Source: SZUA-442 sp963792405
GTDB lineage: Bacteria; Actinomycetota; Acidimicrobiia; Spongiisociales; UBA5794
Length of the DNA: 64,000 nt
Direction of reading: 5' to 3'
Assembly: GCA_963792405.1 (NCBI GenBank)
Contig: CAWBVU010000001.1
Coordinates: forward strand, 128,387-192,386
The notes beneath the pieces were generated by a model. That model was given only the letters and a program-made list of their open reading frames with translations, was not told the origin of the DNA and made no database searches. Both the position numbers and the translations under genes were made by a program. This document shows positions 17,721 to 26,325 of the stretch, in pieces (the stretch's first letter is position 1; the number at the start of each line of letters is the position of its first letter).

Positions 17721-19088
17721 GTGAAGGCCAAACGATGGTCATTCCTGATCCTCGTTGTCGTGCTCGGTATGGTGCTCGCTGCCTGTGGCGGCGATGACGA
17801 CTCGACCGACACGACGGCGGGTGGAGACGGCGAAACGACGACGAGCGCTGGCGGCGCAGGTGGCGAGGATGTGACCTTGCGTGTCCTGGTGCACCAGAAC
17901 CCGCCGATGGTCGCGTTCATGGAGGAGTTCAACTCCCAGTTCGAGGCAGACAACCCCAACGTGACGGTCGACATGTCGGTCGTCGAGGCAGGGGAACTGG
18001 CGACGGTCACCCAGACGCGCCTGTCGGCCAATGACCTCGATGTCATCGACATCTTCGGGTTCTCGAATGGCGTCGCGGACTACATGACGGGTGTCACGCC
18101 CCCGGCGTGGCAGCAGCTGATCGATGCAGGGCTCCTGCTCGACATCACGGATCAGCCGTTCGTCCAGAACTACGACGAGGCGTCGATCGCCGACGCCGGC
18201 ACCTACAACGGCAAGGTCTACCAGGTCAACCTGGGACGTGTGTCGTACAGCGGCATGTTCGTCAACAACGACCTCCTCGCCGAGGTCGGTGTCGAGATCC
18301 CCACGACGTGGGGCGAGCTCGTGGCGGCGTGTGACACGATCAAGGCCGCAGGCTTCGCGTGCATGACGGTGGGCGGCGGCGACGGCTGGCCCGTCTTCGT
18401 CGGCTCGTACGGACTGCTCGGTGCGTTCTACCCGGATCAGGAAGCCCTGGTCGAGGGCCTGTGGACCGGCGGCAGCGCATGGAACGACGCCACCTCGGTG
18501 GAGCTGTTCAACCGCTACCAGACCTACGCGCAGGACATGCTCGAGGAAGGCGTGACGGGTCTGTCCCACGACGCCGCTCCGGCGAGGTACGCCGCGGGTG
18601 ATGTGGCCTTCATGCCGACCGGCGTGTGGCAGGCACCGGCCCTCGAGGACGCAGGCGCAGAGTTCGAGTGGACCTACGTCCCGTTCCCCGGAAGCGACAA
18701 CGCAGCGGACAACCAGTACCTGTTCGGGAAGTACGACCAGGGATGGTCGATCGCGGCGAACTCGCCGAACCAGGATGCTGCGCTGGCCTACGTTGCAGCA
18801 TTCTCCGATCCGGCCAACTACCAGGAGTTCGTGAACGCGGTCGGGTTCCTCCCGACGCAGCCGACGGCCACGCTCGAGACACAGCTCGGTGAGCAGGTCG
18901 CTCAGTACCTCGCCAACTACCGGGTCGGGTACGAGCAGTTCTGGGTCGAGCCGAGCGGAGCGGGCCAGTGGTCCAACGGGTCGCTCGCGGCATCGTGGTA
19001 CCAGCCGTTCAACGAGTGGGACGATGCGGCTGCGCTCGCAGACGCATCACAGGCCGACCTCCAGGCAGGCCTCGACGCAAGCGGATAA
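17721..19088 (+). CDS. ABC transporter sugar-binding lipoprotein (CebE-like)
   Basis: A 455-residue family 1 extracellular solute-binding protein. The start is GTG 17721, placed six bases after an excellent AAGGAGGA; the in-frame codons further up lack one. The signal peptide ends at GMVLAAC (lipobox), followed by an Asp/Thr/Gly linker (about 25-50) that would hold the domain off the membrane. The body shows the usual bacterial sugar-binder features, with Trp/Tyr-rich segments (GGGDGWPVF, FGKYDQGWSIA, SLAASWYQPFNEW). First gene of the CebR-like-controlled operon with two permeases and a laminarinase, so beta-gluco-oligosaccharides are the likely cargo. No ATPase gene is nearby; such systems often share one (MsiK type). 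Confidence 0.85.
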   Translation: MKAKRWSFLILVVVLGMVLAACGGDDDSTDTTAGGDGETTTSAGGAGGEDVTLRVLVHQNPPMVAFMEEFNSQFEADNPNVTVDMSVVEAGELATVTQTRLSANDLDVIDIFGFSNGVADYMTGVTPPAWQQLIDAGLLLDITDQPFVQNYDEASIADAGTYNGKVYQVNLGRVSYSGMFVNNDLLAEVGVEIPTTWGELVAACDTIKAAGFACMTVGGGDGWPVFVGSYGLLGAFYPDQEALVEGLWTGGSAWNDATSVELFNRYQTYAQDMLEEGVTGLSHDAAPARYAAGDVAFMPTGVWQAPALEDAGAEFEWTYVPFPGSDNAADNQYLFGKYDQGWSIAANSPNQDAALAYVAAFSDPANYQEFVNAVGFLPTQPTATLETQLGEQVAQYLANYRVGYEQFWVEPSGAGQWSNGSLAASWYQPFNEWDDAAALADASQADLQAGLDASG

Positions 19089-19103
19089 CCGCCGACCACG
19101 ATC

Positions 19104-19137
19104 GTGGGTTCCCCCCGCCCTCTCGGGGGGAACCCAC
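19104..19137 (+). terminator. Intra-operon stem-loop after the binding-protein gene
   Basis: A 13-base-pair perfect stem, GTGGGTTCCCCCC against GGGGGGAACCCAC, with an eight-base loop. It lies 15 bases after the binding-protein stop and 66 before the permease. There is no T tract, so it is better read as a transcript-stabilising or attenuating element that keeps the binding protein in excess over the permeases. Confidence 0.65.
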
Positions 19138-19202
19138 CATCGTCCCGTCGGTTCACCGAGTGGTTTGGAAACGCAGAGAACGAGGAAGTAGGTTGCAGCA
19201 CG

Positions 19203-20132
19203 ATGGCAGTCGTCAGTAGGCAGTACCTCTTCGGTCGGAAGTTCGTTCCGGTCCTCTTCCTGCTCCCGGGCCTGCTCCTGTACCTGGTGATCGCCTTCGG
19301 CCCCTCGTTGGCGACCATCGTCTACTCCTTCACCGACGCATCCGGCATTCGCGGCGCCACGGTCAATTGGATCGGGTTCGAGAACTACGACGAGTTCCTC
19401 TTCCGCGGCGTCGCATCGAGGGACAACATCGATGCGTTGAAGCGGACGCTGATCTTCATGTTCTTCGTCACGACGATCCAGTTCAGCCTCGGCCTCGTGT
19501 TCGCGGTGATCCTCAACCAGAACAAGCTCAAGGGGCGGTTCTTCTTCCGCACCATCATCTTCATGCCGGTGATCCTCGGCGTCGTGATCCAGGGATTCCT
19601 CTGGAAGCTCTTCCTGCTCCCCCGTGGCGGTCCCGTCGCCGAGATCTTCAGCTGGTTCGGACTCCAGTCTGAGTTCTTCGGGGGCACCGACGCCTTCTGG
19701 TGGGTCATCGTGGTCCAGATCTGGGCGAACGTCGGCATCACGATGGTGATCTTCCTGGCGGGCATGCAGGCCATCTCCGAGGAGCTCTACGATGCCGCAA
19801 AGGTGGACGGCGCCTCCGGCTGGCAGTTGTTCAAGAACGTGACCTGGCCCCAGCTGACGCCTGCCGTGAACACGAACTTCCTGCTCAACATCATCGGCTC
19901 GCTCCAGGCATGGGCCCTCTTCCTCGTGCTCGTGGGCTACCGCAACGGCACACAGGTCCTCGGGTACCTCGTCTACGCCGAGGGCTTCGGACAGACCTCG
20001 GGCTCGGTCACGAGCTCGTTCCGGCAGGGCTACGCCGCGGCGGCCTCCGTCGTCCTCTTCCTCCTCGTCCTCGTACTCGGCCTCTCGGCCAACTGGTTCG
20101 TCACGCGCAGGGAGAGGAAGTACATGGCATGA
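19203..20132 (+). CDS. ABC sugar permease, MalF/CebF type
   Basis: A 309-residue permease with six predicted helices. The first helix is in FVPVLFLLPGLLLYLVIAFGP and the ATPase-contacting EAA loop reads EELYDAAKVDGASGWQLF (about 197-214). The start is ATG 19203, which begins right before the first cytoplasmic segment; upstream in-frame sequence covers the stem-loop. It pairs with the next permease, which starts inside its stop codon. With the lipoprotein binder and an external ATPase it forms a CUT1-type oligosaccharide importer. Confidence 0.88.
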   Translation: MAVVSRQYLFGRKFVPVLFLLPGLLLYLVIAFGPSLATIVYSFTDASGIRGATVNWIGFENYDEFLFRGVASRDNIDALKRTLIFMFFVTTIQFSLGLVFAVILNQNKLKGRFFFRTIIFMPVILGVVIQGFLWKLFLLPRGGPVAEIFSWFGLQSEFFGGTDAFWWVIVVQIWANVGITMVIFLAGMQAISEELYDAAKVDGASGWQLFKNVTWPQLTPAVNTNFLLNIIGSLQAWALFLVLVGYRNGTQVLGYLVYAEGFGQTSGSVTSSFRQGYAAAASVVLFLLVLVLGLSANWFVTRRERKYMA

Positions 20133-20998
20133 CCACGGCAGCCACCCGCTCGAGGACTGCGCAGGACAAGTCACCTTCGGAGAGGCGGAACACGCGCAGG
20201 GCGTTGATCGGTTCGTACGTGGTGCTCGCGTTCTTCTCCGTGTTGTACATCGGTCCGATGCTCCTGCTGCTCAACACGGCGTTCAAGACCCTGCCGGAGT
20301 TCTACAAGGACCCGATCGGGCTGGCCTCGGGCTTCAACTTCGAGAACTTCACGGAGGCCTGGGAGCTCGCGAACTTCCCGCAGTACATGATCAACACGAT
20401 CATCTACGCAGCCGTGGCGACGGCGGTCTTCGTGATCACGTCGGTGTTCGTTGCGTTCCCGATCGCGCGGGGCCATGTCAAGGGGGCGGGCGCGTTGCTC
20501 ACCCTCTACGTCGTCGCCCTGTTCCTCCCACCCGCGCTGATCCCGCAGTTCCAGCTGATCCTCGCACTCAACCTCTACAACACCAGGCAGGGCTACATCA
20601 TGCTCTTCCTGGTGAACGCCATCGGGATGATCGTGCTGGTGAACTACATCAAATCGATACCGAAGGAACTCGACGAATCGGCGGCGATCGACGGGTGCAG
20701 CTACCCGCGCTTCGTGTTCCGGGTTCTGATGCCGCTCATCAAGCCCGCGATCGCGACCGTCACCGTGCTCCACGCCATCGGCATCTGGAACGAGATCGTC
20801 CTGCCGACCATCTACCTCTCGAACAAGGACTACTACCCGATCACACGGGGACTCGTGGTCTTCGAGGGCGTCTACGGCAGCAACTGGCCCGGCTTGGCAG
20901 CAGCGGTGCTGATGCTCATGATCCCGATGGTGATCCTGTTCCTGGTCCTCCAGCGCCACATCATCTCTGGGCTCACTGGTGGAGCGGTGAAGGGGTAG
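20129..20998 (+). CDS. ABC sugar permease, MalG/CebG type
   Basis: A 289-residue permease with a long cytoplasmic N terminus, six helices and the EAA loop KELDESAAIDGCSYPRFVF in the usual place. ATG 20129 overlaps the stop of the partner permease (ATGA). Larger in-frame upstream extensions are inside that gene and are rejected. The C-terminal LQRHIISGLTGGAVKG is the classic ending of MalG-like proteins. Confidence 0.88.
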   Translation: MTTAATRSRTAQDKSPSERRNTRRALIGSYVVLAFFSVLYIGPMLLLLNTAFKTLPEFYKDPIGLASGFNFENFTEAWELANFPQYMINTIIYAAVATAVFVITSVFVAFPIARGHVKGAGALLTLYVVALFLPPALIPQFQLILALNLYNTRQGYIMLFLVNAIGMIVLVNYIKSIPKELDESAAIDGCSYPRFVFRVLMPLIKPAIATVTVLHAIGIWNEIVLPTIYLSNKDYYPITRGLVVFEGVYGSNWPGLAAAVLMLMIPMVILFLVLQRHIISGLTGGAVKG

Positions 20999-21006
20999 CA
21001 GCGAGG

Positions 21007-21996
21007 ATGCACTGGTCGTCGAGAGGCCTCCGATCGGCTCGTGGCTCGTCGCGCCCCTCCGAGTCCGGGCCGCGCGTGTGGTTCTCCGCCGCGATCCTCA
21101 TCTCCGCCCTTGGCGTCCTCGCCGCCTCGTGCCAGTCGGCGGACACATCGGAGGCCTCGACGACGACAGGTGCCGAATCAACCACGACCACGGCCGCGGC
21201 ACCGGCCACCACGTCGACGACGATCGCTCCCCCGGAGCCCGTGCCGGTCGACGAGTCGGACGGTTGGGAGCTGGTCTGGAGCGACGAGTTCGATGGCGAA
21301 TCGATCGACGAGACCAACTGGACGTACGACCTCGGTGGATGGGGCTGGGGCAACGGAGAGGCGCAGTTCTACACGTCGCGTCCCGAGAACGCCCGTGTCG
21401 AGAACGGCCTCCTCGTGATCTCGCTGCTCCAGGAGAAGTACGAGGAGTCGTACTACACGTCGGCCCGCCTCAAGACCCAGGGCCTCCGCGAGTTCCAGTA
21501 CGGTCGCATCGAGGCCCGCATGAAGGTGCCCCACGGCGCAGGGACCTGGCCGGCGTTCTGGATGCTCGGCGCCAGCTTCGGACGCGATGAGGACGACCCG
21601 AATGCCAGCAACTGGCCCGACGCGGGCGAGATCGATGTGATGGAACACGTGGGCCGCAAGCCACAGGTCACGTACGGGACGATCCACGGCCCCGGCTACG
21701 CAGGCGCGGGGAGCCTCGGCGGCTGGAACACCCAGGACTACGACATCGCAGACGAGTTCCACACCTACGCCATCGAGTGGGACGAATCGGGGATCGTGTG
21801 GTTCTACGACGGCGAGCCCTTCTACGAGATCGGGCCTGACGACCTCGGAGGCCGCGAGTGGGTCTACGACCAGCCGTTCTTCCTCATCGTGAACCTCGCG
21901 CTCGGCGGGACGTTCGGCGGCAACATCGCCCTCGACAACGAATACCCGCTGCACCTCTACGTCGATCACGTCCGGGTGTACCAGCCGGCTGGCTGA
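21007..21996 (+). CDS. GH16 endo-beta-1,3-glucanase (laminarinase), lipoprotein
   Basis: A 329-residue protein. A hydrophobic signal ends in LAASC, followed by a Thr/Ala/Pro-rich linker (about 45-80). The catalytic domain starts at GWELVWSDEFDG and carries the GH16 active-site motif EIDVMEHVG (E-x-D-x-x-E), with PAFWMLG before it and the C-terminal YPLHLYVDHVRVYQ strand. These are the marks of bacterial laminarinases of the GH16_3 type. Surface-anchored, it would cut beta-1,3-glucan (laminarin, curdlan, fungal wall) into pieces for the importer encoded just upstream. ATG 21007 follows AGCGAGG and lies eight bases after the permease stop. Confidence 0.9.
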   Translation: MHWSSRGLRSARGSSRPSESGPRVWFSAAILISALGVLAASCQSADTSEASTTTGAESTTTTAAAPATTSTTIAPPEPVPVDESDGWELVWSDEFDGESIDETNWTYDLGGWGWGNGEAQFYTSRPENARVENGLLVISLLQEKYEESYYTSARLKTQGLREFQYGRIEARMKVPHGAGTWPAFWMLGASFGRDEDDPNASNWPDAGEIDVMEHVGRKPQVTYGTIHGPGYAGAGSLGGWNTQDYDIADEFHTYAIEWDESGIVWFYDGEPFYEIGPDDLGGREWVYDQPFFLIVNLALGGTFGGNIALDNEYPLHLYVDHVRVYQPAG

Positions 21997-22070
21997 CGCG
22001 AATCGGGGGCGCCACGCCAGGGACCCGGGAGGAATCGGGCGCGGGCGCAGCGGATCCAGAGGTGACCGAA

Positions 22071-23042
22071 GTGAGCGGATGGATGGACGGGGTCGAAGTG
22101 CCCGGTGATCGACTGGACGTGGTCTGCATCGGCGAGACGATGGTCTCGTTCGTGGCCACCGACGATCCCTACCTGTATCGGGCGATCGTGGCAGGAGCCG
22201 AGTCCAACGTCGCCATGGACATGGCCCGACTGGGCTGCCGTACGGGCTGGGTCTCGCGGATCGGCGACGATCCCTTCGGGCGCCTCGTCGAGCAGTGGGT
22301 CGCCTCGGCCGGTGTCGAGGTGTCCGTGGTGCGGGACCCGGAACGCCCCACGGGCCTGATGATCAAGCATCCCGCAGGCTCGGAGAAGGTCTCCTCCTAC
22401 TACCGGAGCCAGAGCGCCGCACGGGTGCTCCACCCCGACGACCTGCAGCGAGTCGCTGGATCTCGGTGGGTGCATGTCTCCGGGATCACGCCAGCTCTCT
22501 CGCCGTCGGCTGCCGACCTCGTGCGAGCCGTGGTCGAGGGGTACTTCGGCGAGGACACCCTGGTGTCGTTCGACGTCAACCTGCGCGAGAGCCTCTGGCC
22601 GGACACACCGAAGGCGGCCGAGACGCTCCTTCCCCTCGCCCGGGCCGCGGACGTCGTCTTCATCGGGGATGACGAGGCGGCCGTCCTGTTCGGCACCGAG
22701 TCCTCCGATGCCCTCGCAGACCTGATCCTCCGCAGGGACGATCAGGAGCTGGTCGTCAAGCGCGGGCCCGGGGAGGCGTCAACGATCACGTTCGACGGTG
22801 AGATCTCCGTTCCCGCACTGCCGACCAGGGCCATCGACGTCACCGGCGCGGGCGACGCGTTCGCTGCCGGCTACCTCGCAGGGTGCTGCTTCGGATGGCC
22901 CGTGGTGGCACGCCTCCGACTCGGGCACATACTGGCGTCGCGAGTCGTGGCGTCGACCGATGACGTCCTCGGTGTCCTCTCCGATGAGGAGCTCGAGGGC
23001 CTGTCCCCCGAGGCACTCGCAACGACATGGGAGGGTGCATGA
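22071..23042 (+). CDS. PfkB family sugar kinase, 2-keto-3-deoxygluconate-kinase-like
   Basis: A 323-residue ribokinase-family enzyme. The N-terminal CIGETMVSF, the substrate-side GGxE/N equivalent AGAESNVAMDMARLG, and the catalytic anion-hole motif DVTGAGDAFAAGYLAG (about 260-275) are all present. The SYYRSQSAAR segment (Y-x-R) is common in 2-keto-3-deoxygluconate kinases. The start is GTG 22071, seven bases after AGAGGT; ATG 22083 and GTG 22062 are alternatives. In this locus it would phosphorylate keto-deoxy-gluconate made by the dehydratase at 23945. Specificity is inferred from context. Confidence 0.75.
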   Translation: MSGWMDGVEVPGDRLDVVCIGETMVSFVATDDPYLYRAIVAGAESNVAMDMARLGCRTGWVSRIGDDPFGRLVEQWVASAGVEVSVVRDPERPTGLMIKHPAGSEKVSSYYRSQSAARVLHPDDLQRVAGSRWVHVSGITPALSPSAADLVRAVVEGYFGEDTLVSFDVNLRESLWPDTPKAAETLLPLARAADVVFIGDDEAAVLFGTESSDALADLILRRDDQELVVKRGPGEASTITFDGEISVPALPTRAIDVTGAGDAFAAGYLAGCCFGWPVVARLRLGHILASRVVASTDDVLGVLSDEELEGLSPEALATTWEGA

Positions 23043-23863
23043 GGATTGCGGTCACCGGCGCGGCGGGACGGATCGGGCGACGCGTCGTCGAGCTTGCGTC
23101 CGCCGAAGGACACACGGTCGTCGCGATCGATCGGCGCCTGGCCGATCCGGACATCGGGGCCGCACGGCATGCGCAGATCGATCTCAGTGACTACGACGCC
23201 CTGATTGGGGCGATCTCGGGATCCGACGCCCTCATCCACCTCGCCGCGATCCCGGGACCGGGGATGGTGCCTGATCACGTGGTCCACGACACGAACGTCG
23301 TCTCCAGCTACCACGCCTTGCGAGCGGCGTCCGAGGTCGGGATCCGAAGGGTCTGCCAGGCCTCGAGCGTCAACGCGATCGGTGGGCGATTCAGCCGATG
23401 GCCGAGGTACGACTACTTCCCACTCGATGAACGGCACCCGACCTACGCCGAGGACCCGTACAGCCTGTCGAAGTGGGTCTGCGAGCAGCAGGCGGATGCG
23501 ATGGCCCGCCTCGATCCCGGCATGTCGATCGCGAGCCTCCGATTCCATGGCGTCGTGCACGACCGGGCCGACACGGCGGGCTGGATCGATACGCCGGGCA
23601 GGATCGCCGAGAGGCAGCTCTGGGGCTACGTGACCTTCCCTGCGGCGGCACGTGCCTGCCTGCTGGGCGTGACCACCGATCTCGGGGGGCACGAGGTGTT
23701 CTACATCGTCGCCCCCGACACCATGGTCGACACGCCATCGCTCGCCCTCGCTGCCGAGTACTACCCGGAGGTGCCGCTACGGGGTGACCTCTCTGGGACG
23801 AAGGGGTTTTTCGACTGTGCCAAGGCCGAAGCGATGCTCGGATGGAGCCATGATGCCGACTGA
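23039..23863 (+). CDS. NAD-dependent SDR, uronate/aldose dehydrogenase-like
   Basis: A 274-residue extended short-chain dehydrogenase. The nucleotide-binding motif is TGAAGRIG (6-13), ALIHLAAI follows, the active-site Ser is in QASSVNAIGG and the Y-x-x-x-K pair is in YSLSKWVCE. Length and motifs fit uronate dehydrogenase or sugar 1-dehydrogenase members as well as sugar epimerases. ATG 23039 overlaps the kinase stop. Being next to a lactonase and a sugar-acid dehydratase favours oxidation of a sugar at C1 to a lactone over epimerisation. Confidence 0.65.
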   Translation: MRIAVTGAAGRIGRRVVELASAEGHTVVAIDRRLADPDIGAARHAQIDLSDYDALIGAISGSDALIHLAAIPGPGMVPDHVVHDTNVVSSYHALRAASEVGIRRVCQASSVNAIGGRFSRWPRYDYFPLDERHPTYAEDPYSLSKWVCEQQADAMARLDPGMSIASLRFHGVVHDRADTAGWIDTPGRIAERQLWGYVTFPAAARACLLGVTTDLGGHEVFYIVAPDTMVDTPSLALAAEYYPEVPLRGDLSGTKGFFDCAKAEAMLGWSHDAD

Positions 23864-23944
23864 ATCCGGGCGGCCCACGGCGCCGCCGTCATCGACCGAG
23901 ACGCACGGCGACGCATGGCTCGGAGACACGAACGAGGAGGGTGC

Positions 23945-25153
23945 ATGACCACGATCCGCAAGGTGAGGGCCATCCTCACCGCCCCCGACGGCATCCCGCT
24001 CGTCGTCGTCAAGGTCGAGACCGACGAGGACGGCCTCTACGGGTTGGGATGCGCCACATTCACGCAGCGGCCGACCCTCGTGGCTCGAGCGGTCGAGGAG
24101 TATCTCGACCCCCTGCTGGTGGGCCGCGACGTCTCCAGGATCGAGGACTTGTGGCACCTCATGTACGTCAACGCGTACTGGCGGAACGGCCCGGTCCTCA
24201 ACAACGCGATCAGCGGTGTCGACATGGCGCTGTGGGACATCAAGGGAAAGGTCGCGGGCATGCCGGTCTACGACCTCTTCGGGGGCAAGAGCCGCGAAGC
24301 GGCGATGGTGTACCGGCACGCGGACGGTGGCGATCCCCGGGAGGTCGCGGATGCGGTGCTCGCGTACGCCGAGGAGGGCTACCTCGCCGTGCGCTGCCAG
24401 ATGGGCGGCTACGGAGGTCGCACTCCCTCGACGACCGATGCGCACGCCCGCATCAGGCAGGCCCTGCCCGGTGCCTACTACGATCCGGACGCGTATGCCC
24501 GCTCGGTCGTGGACCTCTTCGACCACGTCCGTGGGGCGGTTGGCGACGGGCTGTTCCTGCTCCACGACATCCACGAGCGCCTCGCACCGATCGACGCGAT
24601 TCGCCTCGCCGTGGACCTCGAGCCGTACAGGCTCTTCTTCCTCGAGGATCCGCTCCCGCCCGACCAGCTCGGGTGGTTCAGGCAATTGCGCGAGCACACG
24701 ACGACACCGATCGCGATGGGGGAGTTGCACAACCACCCCTTGGAATGGCGGTCCCTCATCACGGATCACCTGATCGACTTCATCCGGTCGCACATCTCCC
24801 AGCTCGGTGGGCTCACCCCCGCACGGAAGCTGGCCGCGCTGTGCGAGGCATTCGGCGTGCGGACCGCATGGCACGGGCCCGGGGACGTTTCACCGGTCGG
24901 GCATGCCGCGAACCTCCACCTCGACCTGGCGTGCCACAACTTCGGCATCCAGGAGATCGGCGGCATCGGTGATGCGCTCAGGGAGGTATTCCCCGGAACG
25001 CCTGAGCTCGAGGGCGGCTACCTCTGGGCGAACGATCAACCCGGACTCGGCATCGACATCGACGAGGCGAAGGCGGCGAAGTATCCGATCGAGCTGTCGA
25101 CGATCACGTGGACACAGAGCCGATGGCCCGACGGGACCCTGTGGACGCCGTGA
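23945..25153 (+). CDS. Enolase-superfamily sugar-acid dehydratase (mannonate/gluconate dehydratase-like, RspA/ManD type)
   Basis: A 402-residue enolase-superfamily enzyme. Residue blocks match the ManD/RspA subgroup: VYRHADGGD, RCQMGGYGG, the metal-ligand strands LLHDIHERL (Asp), FFLEDPLPPDQ (Glu), AMGELHNHP (Glu) and the His motif AWHGPGDVSPVGHAANLHLD. Members dehydrate D-mannonate and/or D-gluconate to 2-keto-3-deoxygluconate, some with low activity. GAGGAGGGTG lies before ATG 23945. With the kinase and lactonase in the same operon, gluconate derived from glucan glucose is a fitting substrate. Confidence 0.8.
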   Translation: MTTIRKVRAILTAPDGIPLVVVKVETDEDGLYGLGCATFTQRPTLVARAVEEYLDPLLVGRDVSRIEDLWHLMYVNAYWRNGPVLNNAISGVDMALWDIKGKVAGMPVYDLFGGKSREAAMVYRHADGGDPREVADAVLAYAEEGYLAVRCQMGGYGGRTPSTTDAHARIRQALPGAYYDPDAYARSVVDLFDHVRGAVGDGLFLLHDIHERLAPIDAIRLAVDLEPYRLFFLEDPLPPDQLGWFRQLREHTTTPIAMGELHNHPLEWRSLITDHLIDFIRSHISQLGGLTPARKLAALCEAFGVRTAWHGPGDVSPVGHAANLHLDLACHNFGIQEIGGIGDALREVFPGTPELEGGYLWANDQPGLGIDIDEAKAAKYPIELSTITWTQSRWPDGTLWTP

Positions 25154-25166
25154 TACGCCGATCGAC

Positions 25167-26240
25167 GTGACCGACACGCCCGTCCAGTGGGCCTTCATCG
25201 GGTCCTACGCATCGCCCGACGAGTCCGGCATCCATGGGATCACGATCGACGGTTCGGGCTCGATCGAGTTGCGAGGGAGCACGGCAGGCGTCGCGAACCC
25301 ATCGTTCCTCGCGATGCACCCGAACGGACGCGTCCTGTACGCCGTCAGCGAGACCGGTGTCGCTGCGGACGGTGTTGCAGGCGGTGTGGTCGCCCTGCGG
25401 ATCGAGGACCTCGACGACGACGTCCGTCTCGATCCCCTGCAGCGCCGGTCGACGCTGGGGGATCATCCGTGCCATGTGGCCATCGACCCGTCTGGTCGTT
25501 GGCTGGTCGCGGTGAACTACGGATCGGGTGACGTCGTCGTGTTCCCCCTCTCCCACGACGGGAGGCCCGAGGAGGCCTCCACGCGTGTCCGGCACGTCGG
25601 CAGTGGTCCCGATGCCGCACGGCAGGCGAGCCCCCACCCCCATGGGTCCGCCTTCTCCCCAGACGGTCGGTTCGTTCTGGTCGCGGATCTGGGCATCGAT
25701 CGAGTGATCGTGTACGCGTTCGACGACGGCGACGGGTCCCTGGAGGTTCACGACGCGTACGACACGGCCACGGGCGCCGGCCCCCGCCACGTCGCGTTCC
25801 ACCCGTCCGGTGAGTTCGCGTTCGTCGTCAACGAGCTCGACACCACAGTGTCCGCCCTCGCATGGGATGCTGCTGCCGCGACGCTCAGCGAGGCCTTCAC
25901 CGTGTCGACGCTGCCGCCGGAGGCAACGGGCATGAGCCTCGCTGCCGGCGTCCAGGTTTCCCCTTCGGGTTCGCAGGTGTACGTCTCCAATCGGGGGCAC
26001 GACAGTGTGGCCACCGTCGCATTCGACCCCGGTCGCGGTCTCGTGCCCGCCGGCGTCCGATCCTCGGGTGGGAGGTGGCCCCGCGCCATCGGCGTGACGC
26101 CGTCAGGTGAACACCTGATGGTGGCGAACGAGCACAGCGACGAGGTCGTCGTGTTGGCGCTTGCCGACACGAGGGCGGATGTCGGGGGCACGCGATCGTC
26201 GATTCGGATACGGCGTCCCTCGGCCATCGCCTTCCGATGA
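25167..26240 (+). CDS. Lactonase family protein, 6-phosphogluconolactonase (Pgl, YbhE)-like beta-propeller
   Basis: A 357-residue seven-bladed propeller of the lactonase_7 type. Repeating blade signatures are visible: SFLAMHPNGRVLYAVSE, HVAIDPSGRWLVAVNYGSG, SPHPHGSAFSPDGRFVLVADLG, GPRHVAFHPSGEFAFVVNE and VQVSPSGSQVYVSNRG. The His in HPHGSAF and Arg in GPRHVAFH are conserved in the family. It lacks a signal peptide. The GTG at 25167 has only a weak ribosome site, so translation may depend on the upstream gene 13 bases away. Proposed to open glucono- or aldaro-lactone made by the SDR. Confidence 0.75.
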   Translation: MTDTPVQWAFIGSYASPDESGIHGITIDGSGSIELRGSTAGVANPSFLAMHPNGRVLYAVSETGVAADGVAGGVVALRIEDLDDDVRLDPLQRRSTLGDHPCHVAIDPSGRWLVAVNYGSGDVVVFPLSHDGRPEEASTRVRHVGSGPDAARQASPHPHGSAFSPDGRFVLVADLGIDRVIVYAFDDGDGSLEVHDAYDTATGAGPRHVAFHPSGEFAFVVNELDTTVSALAWDAAAATLSEAFTVSTLPPEATGMSLAAGVQVSPSGSQVYVSNRGHDSVATVAFDPGRGLVPAGVRSSGGRWPRAIGVTPSGEHLMVANEHSDEVVVLALADTRADVGGTRSSIRIRRPSAIAFR

Positions 26241-26325
26241 CGGCGACAGGCTGCCGGACTGGTATCGGCTCGATGCCGGGGAATCAGACCGTCCCGGCTC
26301 CGCGATGACGCGTAGCGTCGGGTCC

